This document shows, piece by piece, positions 53,908 to 63,706 of a stretch of DNA of 64,000 nucleotides. A program made the translations under genes and the position numbers. Below the pieces are notes generated by a model, which was given only the letters and a program-made list of their open reading frames with translations, was not told the DNA's origin and did no database searches. The stretch is from Trichaptum fuscoviolaceum (lineage: Eukaryota; Basidiomycota; Agaricomycetes; Hymenochaetales; Trichaptaceae), in the NCBI GenBank assembly GCA_910574455.1, contig CAJSYZ010000004.1, forward strand, positions 3,163,528-3,227,527. The letters run 5' to 3'. Positions within the stretch are counted from its first letter, which is position 1. Each line of letters opens with the position of its first letter.

Positions 53908-55508
53908 GAGAACGAAAAGTCATAAGACTGCAACAGAAGACAGCTCACATGCTCCTTGTTGGTATAATTAAGCACAGAAGTTGATGAGCGACAGCTATAT
54001 GGGTCTGCGAAGTCGAGCGAGCACGCCTTGCAAGTGCTGGTGAACCAAGTTGAATAGAAGTCTTAAACATAGCACGATAAGCACACCAGACGAGTGTTCA
54101 AACAAGCTGCTCACTGCTGGAAGACTACTGCTTAACGATTCTCCTACAACGGATTGAACTCGAAGGTAACCGAAGGAAGGACGGGCGCACAGCCCAAAAG
54201 CTTGCACGCAACAGTAGGCTTCACCTCGACACAAAATCGACGTGATCGCCTAGCCTAAATCGCCGGCTCAAAACCGACAATATTAGGGCTTATAGAACGT
54301 CCGATAGCAAGTCTTGAAGGAGGGAGTTGAGGGAATCGTTGGTAGAGGGAGGGACAAGGGCGACGTGAGAGATGTTATAGACGAGCCTCCATGAGGCGTA
54401 CTTCTCATCACTGGCATCATGATCATTTAGGAAACTAATTAGCAGAGTTGAACTTGAATATTATCTCAGGCTGGTTTCCTAATCGAGATGCATGACGCAA
54501 AACGCCCGCTGGCATCTTTGCATACGCCAACACCTCTTTCTTCCTCCCACCATCATCTCATTCCTATACCTCAGTATTTTTTCGCTCGATGGTTTTGCAC
54601 CATCTCCTTCCCAGCATCATGTCGGTTTTGAGCCGTCGTGAACTGGATGCTCGTCTTCTACTGTCAGTTGTGCGCTGACAAGTCCGATGGCCATCGATGG
54701 CCCAAGCGTACACTCGTCACCCTGCGTTCGTCACCGATGCTGTTCATGGCCAGCGGTAGCATCTGGATGGAACCGCAGCCACTGCACCCTTATTGTGGAA
54801 ACATCGTTGTGGTCAGACTGTCATGACTACTTAAAGGTGAGCACATTTGTTTGCCTCCTTCGAACGTCTTTAACCTTACAGTTACTGCTCACCAGCCGTA
54901 CGTCAGATACCCACACGTCTTGCTATAATGGATGCAGTCATGTTCTACAAATGTACAATGGGTCTCGGATTCTAGTAAGTCATTGCTGCTTTAAAGTCTT
55001 TCATCTACTAACAGCCAGTCCGGGCATCACATCAGCGTATCCATTTGCTCGTCGCAGATCGTATTCTGGTAGTGATGTACATGGACAGCGAGCCTTGTGG
55101 TGGTCGCATATTGCTTTGGCCGGAAGAGCCAATTCTCAAGCGCGTATGTTTTGGCGGAACAAAGGTGCTTCCGGTGAAGAGGACGGGGTTGTGCATTGAT
55201 TGTGCAGTTATTGCTTTACTGATTTTCTCAATTGAAAACTTATGTGTGGCTATGCAGAGTCAGTCTACGTAAATAATGTACAATATTTTGACAAATAAAT
55301 GTTTATTATCACCAATACTAGTTCGCGACGCTCTTGGGTGCTGTGGTCGTTAAGCACTCTTTGAATTCAGCTTGGGCCGTTCGAGCTAAGCGTTCGAGCA
55401 ATACGGTCTCTTGTTCCCCGTGGCCACCCGTTGACCGTGGCTCTTAGGCTGCTCGGTGCGCCTATAAAGGTTTCGTGTCGACGCTAGTCCTGGCCATCTT
55501 CCCTCATT
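53908..55508. other. Unassigned stretch inside KDZ transposon, possible small gene
   Basis: About 1.6 kb. Plus-strand candidate exons occur between 54590 and 55270 (for example MSVLSRRELDARLLLSVVR at about 54620 and PCGGRILLWPEEPILKRVC near 55090) but I could not join them in phase, and none shows a domain. The left part (53910-54560) is the promoter flank of cargo gene 4; a minor short-word run (GAGTTGAACTTGAATATTATCTCAGGCTGG) is at 54436. Confidence 0.3.
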
Positions 55509-56785
55509 ATGTTCTCTGCAGACTCTTCCGACGAAAGCGAATATAAACCTTCTGATAATGAAGTTGTCAAGACTCGCAAGTCCCGCCATCGCCATCGTAG
55601 CTTTCGTTGGACTAAACTTCATCGGAAAGAATTGAATCTCTTTCGCGAGGAATACAATCATATTCCATTCAAGTATTCCAACTCATGGATAGAGAACTGT
55701 CTCGATTGACTTTACCGGATATCTGAGCCTAGATTCAAATCACGAGTTAAGACCGTGAGTAATAATTGATTCATTGATGTCCTGCATACTCACGAGAACG
55801 CAGAAATTCATGGAATGGCTTAAGAACATGACAAAAGAAACGGAGGTCATTCCAGAGACTTTGAACAAAGATCAATCGACCCGCCTAGATACGTAAGTTT
55901 TTAACTTATCCGTTTTACACTAGACTCCATTGCTAACGTGCTTTCAGTAACCAAGACAAACTTATGCACATATTCAATGCCAACACTTTGGATCATACTG
56001 GTTTTGAGCCGCATCAATCAGGAAATACTATGCTATTTAATGCCTTAATGATGAGGACATCTTCCAATACTTTTCGCACTGTATCGTAAGTTATGGGGAC
56101 TGCCTGCAATTGACAAAAGAACTTACATAGATCTACAGCTACCTTTCTGGGCATGGAGTTCGCCCTGAGATAAACGACGCGATTCAACCGCACGTTCGGA
56201 AGGAATTTTTTAGGCAACTTTATGGGGCCTGCCGACCCTGTCTAATGGGAGGTAAGTAGTTCAATAGACTGTTGAGACTAATGCTAACGTGTTGCGGTGA
56301 TTAGGTCCGCCATATCTCGATTCGGTAAGCACGACAATGTCGCCGGCTTTGTCGCCAGCGCCATCGTCATCACGAAATACGGAGCAAACATGTGTCGATA
56401 CCGCTGCAGAGGTAGCAGACGCGCCTGTACTCGAGAAATTGGGCTCGACGGATGATGATGTTCAGCAGGTGTGCTCGGAGTTGACAGGTGTTCACGGTCG
56501 ATATCGTAGGCTCCATTTATTTTTTGGTAAAGAATGCTAAATTCACATTTCTATTATGAAGACGACGCTCAACCGAGTTTAGACAATATTGTTGGGGACA
56601 GACCTCATGGGCTACCCCGCAGCACAGGTGAAATGAATCATCTTTCGTTGCCAGCGGTTTCCGATGAAGGTGAGCCTGTGGTACGTGCACTACCACAAGG
56701 CTCAGTAGACTCTGGCATTGTCCGTCGAAGTAAAGTTGTCTTTGACCCTTCAAATAGACCACGGAAGAGGAGTCGAAGATCTTGA
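55509..56785 (+). CDS. KDZ cargo gene 5, basic nuclear-type protein
   Basis: Starts MFSADSSDESEYKPSDNEVV, followed by a very basic stretch (KTRKSRHRHRSFRWTKLHRK). A TGA after WIENCLD interrupts the first exon; the frame beyond it stays open (LYRISEPRFKSRVKT) to a GTGAGT donor, so this is either a nonsense mutation or a missed junction. Further exons with good splice sites follow: KFMEWLKNMTKETEVIPETL (about 55805), NQDKLMHIFNANTLDHTGFE (about 55950), YLSGHGVRPEINDAIQ to LYGACRPCLMGG (about 56140), a Ser/Pro-rich exon (about 56306) and a last exon ending NRPRKRSRRS at 56785, a strong nuclear localisation signal. Family not recognised. Last gene before the right end of the transposon. Confidence 0.55.
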
Positions 56786-57578
56786 TTTGAAATAGACAAT
56801 GTACTGTATTTTGGATGATAGCAATTAGACATGCCGGTTATCCATAATTACTGAGCAACTTCCGGCCATAGTGGATGGACACCGAAGAAGTATCGCGACT
56901 CGTGACAAGCGGGAGCACGCGTACGTCACGCGTCAAACTGCGTCGCGTCTCTTCATCATCGATCACAACAACAAGGACAACCCCGAGCCTCAAGACAGCG
57001 GCGACGCACAATGAAGACTGCGATTATTTCGCAACCCACCCACCCTCTCCTCTGTTGGCATTTATAAAGGCCTCAAAGAGGTCTTTTCGTGGCTGACAGT
57101 CCCCTGGAAATGGCGGCCTTCACTCATTGGTCCCCCGGCAACCCAAGTCGCTCCAGAGCAAGGTCCTTTTCAGCGAGCTCCAGGGTCGCTTCTCCCACAA
57201 GAACCTGCCAGCCCAATTTCTCACTATTGCATCCTTCGCGAAAGCCTATATTTTTTTGATTATCGACAGACGGGAGTGTGCAAGAGCGCATGGACGAATC
57301 CTCTGATTCAAGTTTGATTTCAATTAGACACGCTGCTTATTTATAATTACTAGACAACTCCAGTCATGTCTTCTGATTAAAGTTGATTAACGTTAGACAT
57401 CAAGCATTTATTTAATGAGAATTATTCACTCAAATTCCCGGCCTGTCTATATGGAATCATTTTGTCTTACTGTCTAATACTAATCACTTCACCTGCTCAT
57501 CTATGCTACTGACACGGTTGCTTATTTGGAATCATTACTAAATTACGGTGTTGTCTATTTTGAATCAGCATGTCTCCA
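56786..57578. promoter_or_regulatory. Right subterminal region of KDZ transposon
   Basis: The inner part (56790-57270) has no supported gene. From 57270 on, the sequence is AT-rich and repeats TTAGACA (57324, 57393), TGTCTA (57444, 57471, 57552), TGCTTAT (57334, 57529) and GATTAA/GAATCA words, mirroring the left subterminal array. Confidence 0.55.
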
Positions 57579-57614
57579 TGTCTATAAGCAGGCAAATTGA
57601 ATTTTTCCAACTGA
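57579..57614 (-). repeat. Right terminal inverted repeat of KDZ transposon
   Basis: Inverted partner of 41705..41740. Plus strand runs TGTCTATAAGCAGG..AATTTTTCCAACTG A; the outer ten bases of TGGAAAAATT match perfectly. Confidence 0.75.
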
Positions 57615-58183
57615 AAATTCAGTGTATCCAGGGATGACTGATTGTATGACGGCTTACTCGTGGCTTTGCCTTCTAGAGCTGATGGAACAGCTTCTTGTGC
57701 AGTGGGCTATGTCTTCCTGACTTCTTCGGAGTTAACCTGACTCACTTTCTTGTTTGTTTGTGCATAAAATGAAAAGAAGCCTCATAATCGAGTCATCTAG
57801 AAGAAATCCTTCTTATCTCCTGTCAGTTCAGCTTGAGGTTTATCCGAGCCATAGTATAATGCACTGATAGATTCCTCTCTTCTTTTCCCAGAAGAATAAG
57901 GCATCAGAAAAATGCGTGCAAGAGCTTTGTATAAATGTGAACTCGGAGTGGGTGTCGCCCCTCCCCCCACCCCCCCACCCATTCAACCCTTCGCCATGAA
58001 CTTTTATCACATTCTGTTGGGGCTCCACATGCTCCTATTGATTGACCATGCTGTGCTTCGAGTACGCATCGCGCGAAGACTTCCTTGGACACAAAGGAGG
58101 ATATCTAGGATGCAAAAAATCGTGCTTACTTTCCATTTCCTCTCAAAATCACTGCACTGACTTTTTGCCAGCTTCACAAACAG
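57615..58183. other. Host flank between KDZ transposon and exonuclease gene
   Basis: Promoter side of the exonuclease gene. A C-rich run (57961-57978) is present. Short frames occur on both strands without support; a non-coding or additional 5' exon of the exonuclease gene may lie here. Confidence 0.35.
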
Positions 58184-59005
58184 ATGCAACATCTCCTCGA
58201 CTACCTGGGGGTTCCGCCAACGCCTCTTCTTCAACTTCGCAGTTATACACTCGGACCTCTTGTTCCTGAAGTATGTCTGACCACCGCGACGATGGAGAAT
58301 GCCGTAGACGTCATCTATGCTTCCTTGCCGGATGCCCCGGAACGACGCTTCGTTGCCCTCGACATTGAATGGGCGAGTAACTCACCAGAGCTATATCGCG
58401 TGGACCTCATCCAACTCGCGGTTCAGCAACATGTGTTCCTCCTCCGGACTCATCTACTTAATGCTCTTCCCCCAAGATTGGAACAATTATTAGGTGATGA
58501 AACTGTATGGAAAGTGTCAGCAGGAATCGCTGGTACGACAATCCCATTTCTTCTCTCATTATGCGGCATAACTGAACTAATTGGCAGGTGATGCGACTCG
58601 CATCAGGAATAAATTTGACATTCCCGTATCCTCCTGTGTCGATTTGACAGATTGGGCGCGCTTCGTTTACCCCGATTTCTGGCCAAGAACGCCAACTTGG
58701 CTCCAGCTGCTTCTGAACCCCCGTCTCTGGTTCAAGTTTCCGCAACCGTTTATAAAGCTGGAGGAGATGGCGGGCAGGCTCCTGCAGACAAACATCGAAA
58801 AAGATGTCTTGGTCACGATGAGCAATTGGGCCGAAGTTGAGCTGTTGGCTGCTCAAGTCCATTGTAAGTTATCCTTTTCAAGTTGTCACTCAGGCTGACC
58901 ATCTTCTCACTTGCATCTGCTCTATTAGATGCGGCAATCGACGCGCACAGCACGTTTGCTGTTGCTTCCGTCTTGAATCAAGATGCCTTGGCCTTACCGG
59001 TGTAA
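58184..59005 (+). CDS. DEDDy-type 3'-5' exonuclease (RNase D/WRN-like), C-terminus replaced by LTR
   Basis: Exons 58184..58532, 58588..58863 and 58929..59005, phase 1 at both junctions, 233 residues. Exo I FVALDIEWA supplies the D-x-E pair, Exo II VSAGIAGDATRIRNKF (with the Asp across the first intron), and Exo III YAAIDAHSTFAVA gives the DEDDy Tyr and Asp. Such enzymes trim RNA or DNA 3' ends with two metal ions. The third exon reads ..NQDALALP and then GTG-TAA, where TGTAA are the first bases of an LTR retrotransposon. Beyond the element, after the duplicated CCGG, the original frame continues DTIIHHFPMLDIE then TAG. So 13 residues have been swapped for one Val plus a stop, leaving the whole catalytic domain. 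Upstream start could lie in an earlier exon. Confidence 0.88.
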
Positions 59006-59883
59006 CACCTGGACTGCGTCCAGTGTTTGTACGACGCCCGCCGGACACAGCAGAGGCATCCGGACGGAATCCGGGTGCATACACTGGACACCGGACAAGC
59101 AGAAAGGCTCCCGGCAGACACTCGAAGCCAAATAGCGAAGGGAAAACTGTACCTGAGCACGAGTAATAGAGCATACAAGTCACAGAGCTCACCGGCGATC
59201 ACACAACGGGCAATGCGACGGGTGGACGAGCAAACGAGCGTGCGGACATGGTTGCGGACATGCGACCGGCCGGACACTTAGAGTGTGGCGGCGCGCGCGA
59301 GTGGCGTGGGAATTGGGTTGCCAATTGAGGGACGGGCACAAAGACAACGGTTCCGGGGTAGTTTGCGTGGCCGGAGTAGCCGGTTCACACGCGGTATTTA
59401 CCAGGCATAGTCGCCACCTGTAACACCGTGTGAAAATAAACTACATTTTCCCTACCATCACGACGTGTGAGCGAGAGCGAGAATCTTGCGGCGGCGACGG
59501 TGTCGACGGACGGGCTCAACAGCCTCACGGATTTCCTCTGTTTTCTTTCTGTTTCTTGTCTTCGGGCTTCGACTACGGTGGCGCGCGAGACACTTATGGA
59601 CGTGCAAGTGTCCCTTCCTTCTGGACTTCTCGCGAAGGCGTGCGGCGGTTGCGCACTACGAGTTTTACGGACGCGCGAGAGTTAGTCTGTTTCTTGTCTT
59701 CGGTCTTCGAGCGAGCGACGGTTGCGTGGCGCACGCAAAAGACATACTTGCGGACGACGGGGGCCGTTTAGTTATTTCACCAGTTTTCTTCGTTGTTTCT
59801 CCTCTTCTTTCTGTTTCACTACTCTATTCTTCTTCTACGGGTTTTCTACACATCCCACCCCCTTTGTACTTATTATACTTTCA
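59001..59883 (+). repeat. 5' LTR of gag-only element
   Basis: 883 bp, TGTAACACCTGG..ATACTTTCA. Compared with the 3' LTR it lacks and gains whole blocks between about 59578 and 59765, while the rest is nearly identical. Confidence 0.9.
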
Positions 59884-59885
59884 CC

Positions 59886-59903
59886 TGGAGCCCACCGCGA
59901 GGG
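59886..59903 (+). promoter_or_regulatory. tRNA-type primer-binding site
   Basis: TGGAGCCCACCGCGAGGG starts two bases after the LTR. TGG complements the tRNA CCA end; the rest should pair with the acceptor and T arm of a host tRNA whose identity I cannot assign. The same 17 bases are conserved in both copies of the minus-strand element. Confidence 0.8.
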
Positions 59904-60074
59904 GGTGGTTTGTTTTTGTGTAGTACCCAAAAAGGATTATTGTCACCCTTCGGGCAAAGTAGTTACAAATTTTCATTAAGAAAGAGAACATTGAAAAGGA
60001 ACTTGTGACAAGACACTGAACCGGCAGTAAAGGGGTTGAAATAGTGGTCTGAAGGACTGAAAGAAAAAAGAAAA

Positions 60075-62015
60075 ATGGATGGGATGACTGTGCAACAGCT
60101 TCGAGACTACTTTGTCAAGAAGTCTGTTGGGGAGTTGCGAGAGGAAGCACGGAGTACAAGGAATGATGTTGATGGGTTTGTGTTCGAGTTTGGAATGGAT
60201 GCACCTATGGTCTTGGATTTAGGGGGGGAAAGGGAACGGAAAAGAATTGAGGAAATGGGGAAGAGGGAACTGTTGGACGAAGTGGTAGATACTCTGATGC
60301 GTATACGGGTGTGCTTGAAAAAGATAAAAGAGGGGGATCCAGAATATCTGGCGTGGGCTCAGCGCAAGCGGCAGGAAGCCCGGAATTCGAGAGACTCTCC
60401 TCAAGAAGCACAAGTACCGGAGACGGCACCACTGTTCAAGTGCGATCCGACTGCGAAGAAACCGGTAGTCGCTCCTCAAGAAGCGCAAGCACCGCAGGTC
60501 AAGTGCAAAGCAACTGCGAAGAGACCAGTAGACCCTCCTCGAGAAGCGCAAGCACCAGCGACCGCGCAGCCAACCGTACGGGAGACGACTGTAAAGAAAC
60601 CGGCAAACTCTCCTCAAGAAGCGCAAGCACTAGTAATGGCGCTGCTGGTCGTACGGGAGATGACTGCGCGGAAACTGGCAGACTCTCCTCAAGAAGCGCA
60701 AGCACCGGTGATGGCACAGTTAGTCGTACCACCTGCGAAGCAACCGGTAGACTCTCCTCGAGAAGCGCAAGTACCGGGGACGGCGCAGCCAGTTGTACCA
60801 CCTGCGAAGAAACCGGCAGACCCTCCTCGAGAAGCGCAAGCACCAGTGACGGCGCAACCGGTTGCACGCGAGATACCTGTGAAGAAACCCGTATGCCCTT
60901 TTCAAGAAGCGCAAACAACAGTGACGGTGCAGCCGATCTTACGGGAGACATCTACGAAGCATCCAGTAGACCCTCCTCAAGAAGCGCAAGTACTGAGGAT
61001 GGCAGCGGCGCATAGAGCAGGCTCGAGTCGCATTGGACTCGGCTGCTTCTACTGCTGGCGGCAGGGACACCGCAAGCAGGACTGCGAGGACCTGCGAGCG
61101 GACATCGCGCGCGGGTTGTGCAGGCTGGGTGCGGGGTACCGAGTGGTCCGGCTGGACGGTTCGGAACTACCGTTCATGTGGGGCAAGAGTCTGTGCGAGC
61201 GAGCGCGATCGCGATTGCGAGCCGGAAACCTTGGCCTCGGTGGACATCATCGAGCTGAACAGTTGCAAGGGGCTCAGATAGTGTCCGTATGGACTGCAGT
61301 AGGCCGACGGAATGCACCAGAAGCAAAGTCGAGCAGAGCACCGGTCCAGAGCAATACAGATAGGCTGGCAGCGAGAGCGACCAAGGCATGCGAGAAGGAA
61401 ATGGGTGTTCGACTTCGCGCACCAGTCTTGACGACCAACGGACATGTGGACGAAGCAGAGACGCGTTCAACAGACGCACCGGCCATCGTTCAGAGCAGTA
61501 CGGGTGAGAAAGAGGAAGAGAAAGGAGATTCCGAGCTGCAAGCGCTGCGCCTTCGCGTACGGACGCTGGAAGAGACCGTCGACCAGCTGCGAAGAGAGCT
61601 AGCAGAGCAGAATCGACGAGGAGCCGGAGTGGTCAGTGTACCCAAGCAGGAAGAGGACAATGAAGAGTCTGGGTCTGATACGGCGACCGTAACCTCGAGC
61701 AGCGAGGGTAAGGCGCGCATTGATACGGAGGTCGAACGAGAAGCTGAGAAGAGAAGGCAGTCGACGACCAATGTTGACCGAACCGAGAGCGCACAAGCAT
61801 ACGGGCGAGCAGATTCAGCAGCAGCAACAGTCCTGGCAGTCGTGCAAGAAGCTGAGAAGAGAAGGCAGCCGGATACAAAGAGTGTGCGAGACGCGAGCGC
61901 ACAAGCATACGGACGACCAGACTCAGCAACAGCAACAGATAAGGGTCTCGGGGCACAGAAACACGGCTGGCGGTCATCATTTTTCTTTGAGAACAAGAGC
62001 ACGGAGGCGTCGTAA
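60075..62015 (+). CDS. Gag-like protein, intact, with expanded PQEAQ repeats
   Basis: 646 codons in one frame from ATG 60075 (MDGMTVQQLRDYFVKKSVGE). Domains in order: helical N-terminal domain (residues 1-110, ending GDPEYLAWAQRKRQ); residues 110-315, nine degenerate repeats around (S/P)P(Q/R)EAQ(A/V) with KKP(V/A) linkers, against three in the minus-strand relatives; zinc knuckle CFYCWRQGHRKQDC near 325; conserved DIARGLCRLGAG and ELPFMWGKSLCERAR; coiled coil (LRLRVRTLEETVDQLRREL) near 500; then an acidic/Ser-rich tail with two copies of EAEKRRQ and AQAYGR. It should bind RNA and assemble particles. Intactness over 1.9 kb suggests recent selection for Gag function. Confidence 0.9.
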   Translation: MDGMTVQQLRDYFVKKSVGELREEARSTRNDVDGFVFEFGMDAPMVLDLGGERERKRIEEMGKRELLDEVVDTLMRIRVCLKKIKEGDPEYLAWAQRKRQEARNSRDSPQEAQVPETAPLFKCDPTAKKPVVAPQEAQAPQVKCKATAKRPVDPPREAQAPATAQPTVRETTVKKPANSPQEAQALVMALLVVREMTARKLADSPQEAQAPVMAQLVVPPAKQPVDSPREAQVPGTAQPVVPPAKKPADPPREAQAPVTAQPVAREIPVKKPVCPFQEAQTTVTVQPILRETSTKHPVDPPQEAQVLRMAAAHRAGSSRIGLGCFYCWRQGHRKQDCEDLRADIARGLCRLGAGYRVVRLDGSELPFMWGKSLCERARSRLRAGNLGLGGHHRAEQLQGAQIVSVWTAVGRRNAPEAKSSRAPVQSNTDRLAARATKACEKEMGVRLRAPVLTTNGHVDEAETRSTDAPAIVQSSTGEKEEEKGDSELQALRLRVRTLEETVDQLRRELAEQNRRGAGVVSVPKQEEDNEESGSDTATVTSSSEGKARIDTEVEREAEKRRQSTTNVDRTESAQAYGRADSAAATVLAVVQEAEKRRQPDTKSVRDASAQAYGRPDSATATDKGLGAQKHGWRSSFFFENKSTEAS

Positions 62016-62210
62016 GGGGCCGGATTTTTTTTCTATCTTTATTTTTATAATTTTTAATCTCAATCTTTAACTTTCACGGCGTTTCGAGCTAAGTACACGC
62101 GTTTCACTGGAATTACGGACGGAAGCAATTCATTTCATTTCTTCTACTTCTAACTGCATATTATTATTCGTATCATATTCACATTCATCGACAAGTTTCA
62201 AGTTTCTCGG

Positions 62211-62242
<32 letters not shown>
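62211..62242 (+). repeat. Internal A32 tract and adjacent tetranucleotide repeat
   Basis: Thirty-two A residues 195 bp after the gag stop, followed by an (ACAG)n run at about 62250..62272. Same relative position as the A-tracts of the minus-strand element. Confidence 0.9.
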
Positions 62243-62244
<2 letters not shown>

Positions 62245-62730
62245 ATCAGGATAACAGACAGACAGACAGACAGAGCGGAGTACAGTAGACAGTAGACAGT
62301 AGAATGTAATACGGAGAGAAAGAGGAAGAGGAGGAGAAACCGAGCAGGGCAAGGGCGAGACAGCGAGCAAGCGATGGCACGGACGAGCGGCAACTACGGC
62401 GGCAACTGCGCAGGCACGAGAACAAATACGGCGCGCGATCGAAGATGGCACGAAGAAAGGAGGAGGGACACGGGGCTAGAGGGAATGGAAGAGGAGTTAG
62501 GAGACAGAGACGGAAGGGGGAGACTCACAGACGACCATCGAAAAGACCGAAGTCCGGCCCAGAAATTTTCGCGATTTTCAATCAACCCACTAGAGCAAGT
62601 CAAGAACCACCACCACGCATAGCATGCACGACGGGCAGCTAGTCGATTCAAGCACGCGCACGAGAACCAAGCGAAACAGAGCATCTACCTCGCAAACCCA
62701 CCTCGGAAGCAAGCCAGACAGGCAAGGCCG

Positions 62731-62767
62731 AGTGACCGGGAGGTCACTATTCAAAGTGGGGAGGAGG
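62731..62767 (+). promoter_or_regulatory. Stem-loop and polypurine tract before 3' LTR
   Basis: AGTGACC-GGGA-GGTCACT forms a 7-bp stem; AAAGTGGGGAGGAGG then runs to the base before the 3' LTR. Both are conserved in position and sequence in the divergent minus-strand element. Confidence 0.75.
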
Positions 62768-63706
62768 TGTAACACCTGGACTGCGTCCAGTGTTCGTACG
62801 ACGCCCGCCGGACACAGCAGAGGCATCCGGACGGAATCCGGGTGCATACACTGGACACCGGACGAGCAGAAAGGCTCCCGGCCGACACTCGAAGCCAAAT
62901 AGCGAAGGGAAAACTGTACCTGAGCACGAGTAATAGAGCATACAAGTCACAGAGCTCACCGGCGATCACACAACGGGCAATGCGACGGGTGGACGAGCAA
63001 ACGAGCGTGCGGACATGGTTGCGGACATGCGACCGGCCGGACACTTAGAGTGTGGCGGCGCGCGCGAGTGGCGTGGGAATTGGGTTGCCAATTGAGGGAC
63101 GGGCACAAAGACAACGGTTCCGGGGTAGTTTGCGTGGCCGGAGTAGCCGGTTCACACGCGGTATTTACCAGGCATAGTCGCCACCTGTAACACCGTGTGA
63201 AAATAAACTACATTTTCCCTACCATCACGACGTGTGAGCGAGAGCGAGAATCTTGCGGCGGCGACGGTGTCGACGGACGGGCTCAACAGCCTCACGGATT
63301 TCCTCTGTTTTCTTTCTGTTTCTTGTCTTCGGGCTTCGACTACGGCGGCGCACGAGTTTTACGGACGCGCAAGAGTTAGTCTGTTTCTTGTCTTCGGTCT
63401 TCGAGCGAGCGACGGTTGCGTGGCGCACGCAGAAGACATACTACGGACGGTTGACTGGAGTCCGTGCATAGGCGCGTTCTGCTGGTCGACTTAGTTCTTT
63501 CGACGGAACGACGAGTACGGGCCTCGACGGCCATCGATTTCTCTCGAGCGACGCGCGCGAAGACTCCGTCTTACGGACGACGGGGGCCGTTTAGTTATTT
63601 CACTAGTTTCCTTCGTTGTTTCTCCTCTTCTTTCTGTTTCACTACTCTATTCTTCTTCTTCGGGTTTTCTACACATCCCACCCCCTTTGTACTTATTATA
63701 CTTTCA
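62768..63706 (+). repeat. 3' LTR of gag-only element
   Basis: 939 bp, TGTAACACCTGG..ATACTTTCA, followed by the target duplication CCGG. Holds a block (about 63447-63575) absent from the 5' LTR. Confidence 0.9.

Larger units (their letters stand above)
41705..57614. mobile_element. KDZ-superfamily DNA transposon, 15.9 kb, with cargo genes
   Basis: The ends are 36-bp inverted repeats: TCAGCTGGAAAAATT..TATAGACA at the left and, reverse-complemented, TCAGTTGGAAAAATT..TATAGACA at the right (28 of 36 positions match by eye). Both subterminal regions are AT-rich and packed with TATAGACA/AATAGACA and TWAAGCA words. Inside are a CxC2-domain KDZ transposase (46245..49857, minus) and at least five more genes on both strands. 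No target duplication could be recognised with certainty. KDZ elements are known large eukaryotic transposons that expand in agaricomycetes; this copy shows no obvious inactivating lesion in the transposase. No TET/JBP gene, a known KDZ associate, is present. Confidence 0.8.
59001..63706 (+). mobile_element. Gag-only LTR retrotransposon (TR-GAG type), 4.7 kb
   Basis: LTRs 59001..59883 and 62768..63706, TG..CA ends, target duplication CCGG (58997..59000 and 63707..63710). Internal region: primer site, one intact gag gene, A-tract, stem-loop, polypurine tract; no trace of protease, reverse transcriptase or integrase. It is a divergent relative of the tandem element at 11139..18992: LTR, PBS, knuckle and stem-loop all correspond. 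It depends on enzymes supplied by another element. Inserted in the last exon of the exonuclease gene. Confidence 0.92.

Noticed and set aside
41690..57630. Target-site duplication of the KDZ transposon
   Set aside because: Flanks (GCAATA before, AAATTC after) share no convincing direct repeat, so none is annotated.
60400..61020. Regularly spaced repeats that might suggest a CRISPR array
   Set aside because: In frame, degenerate coding repeats inside a eukaryotic gag gene; no identical repeats with unique spacers.
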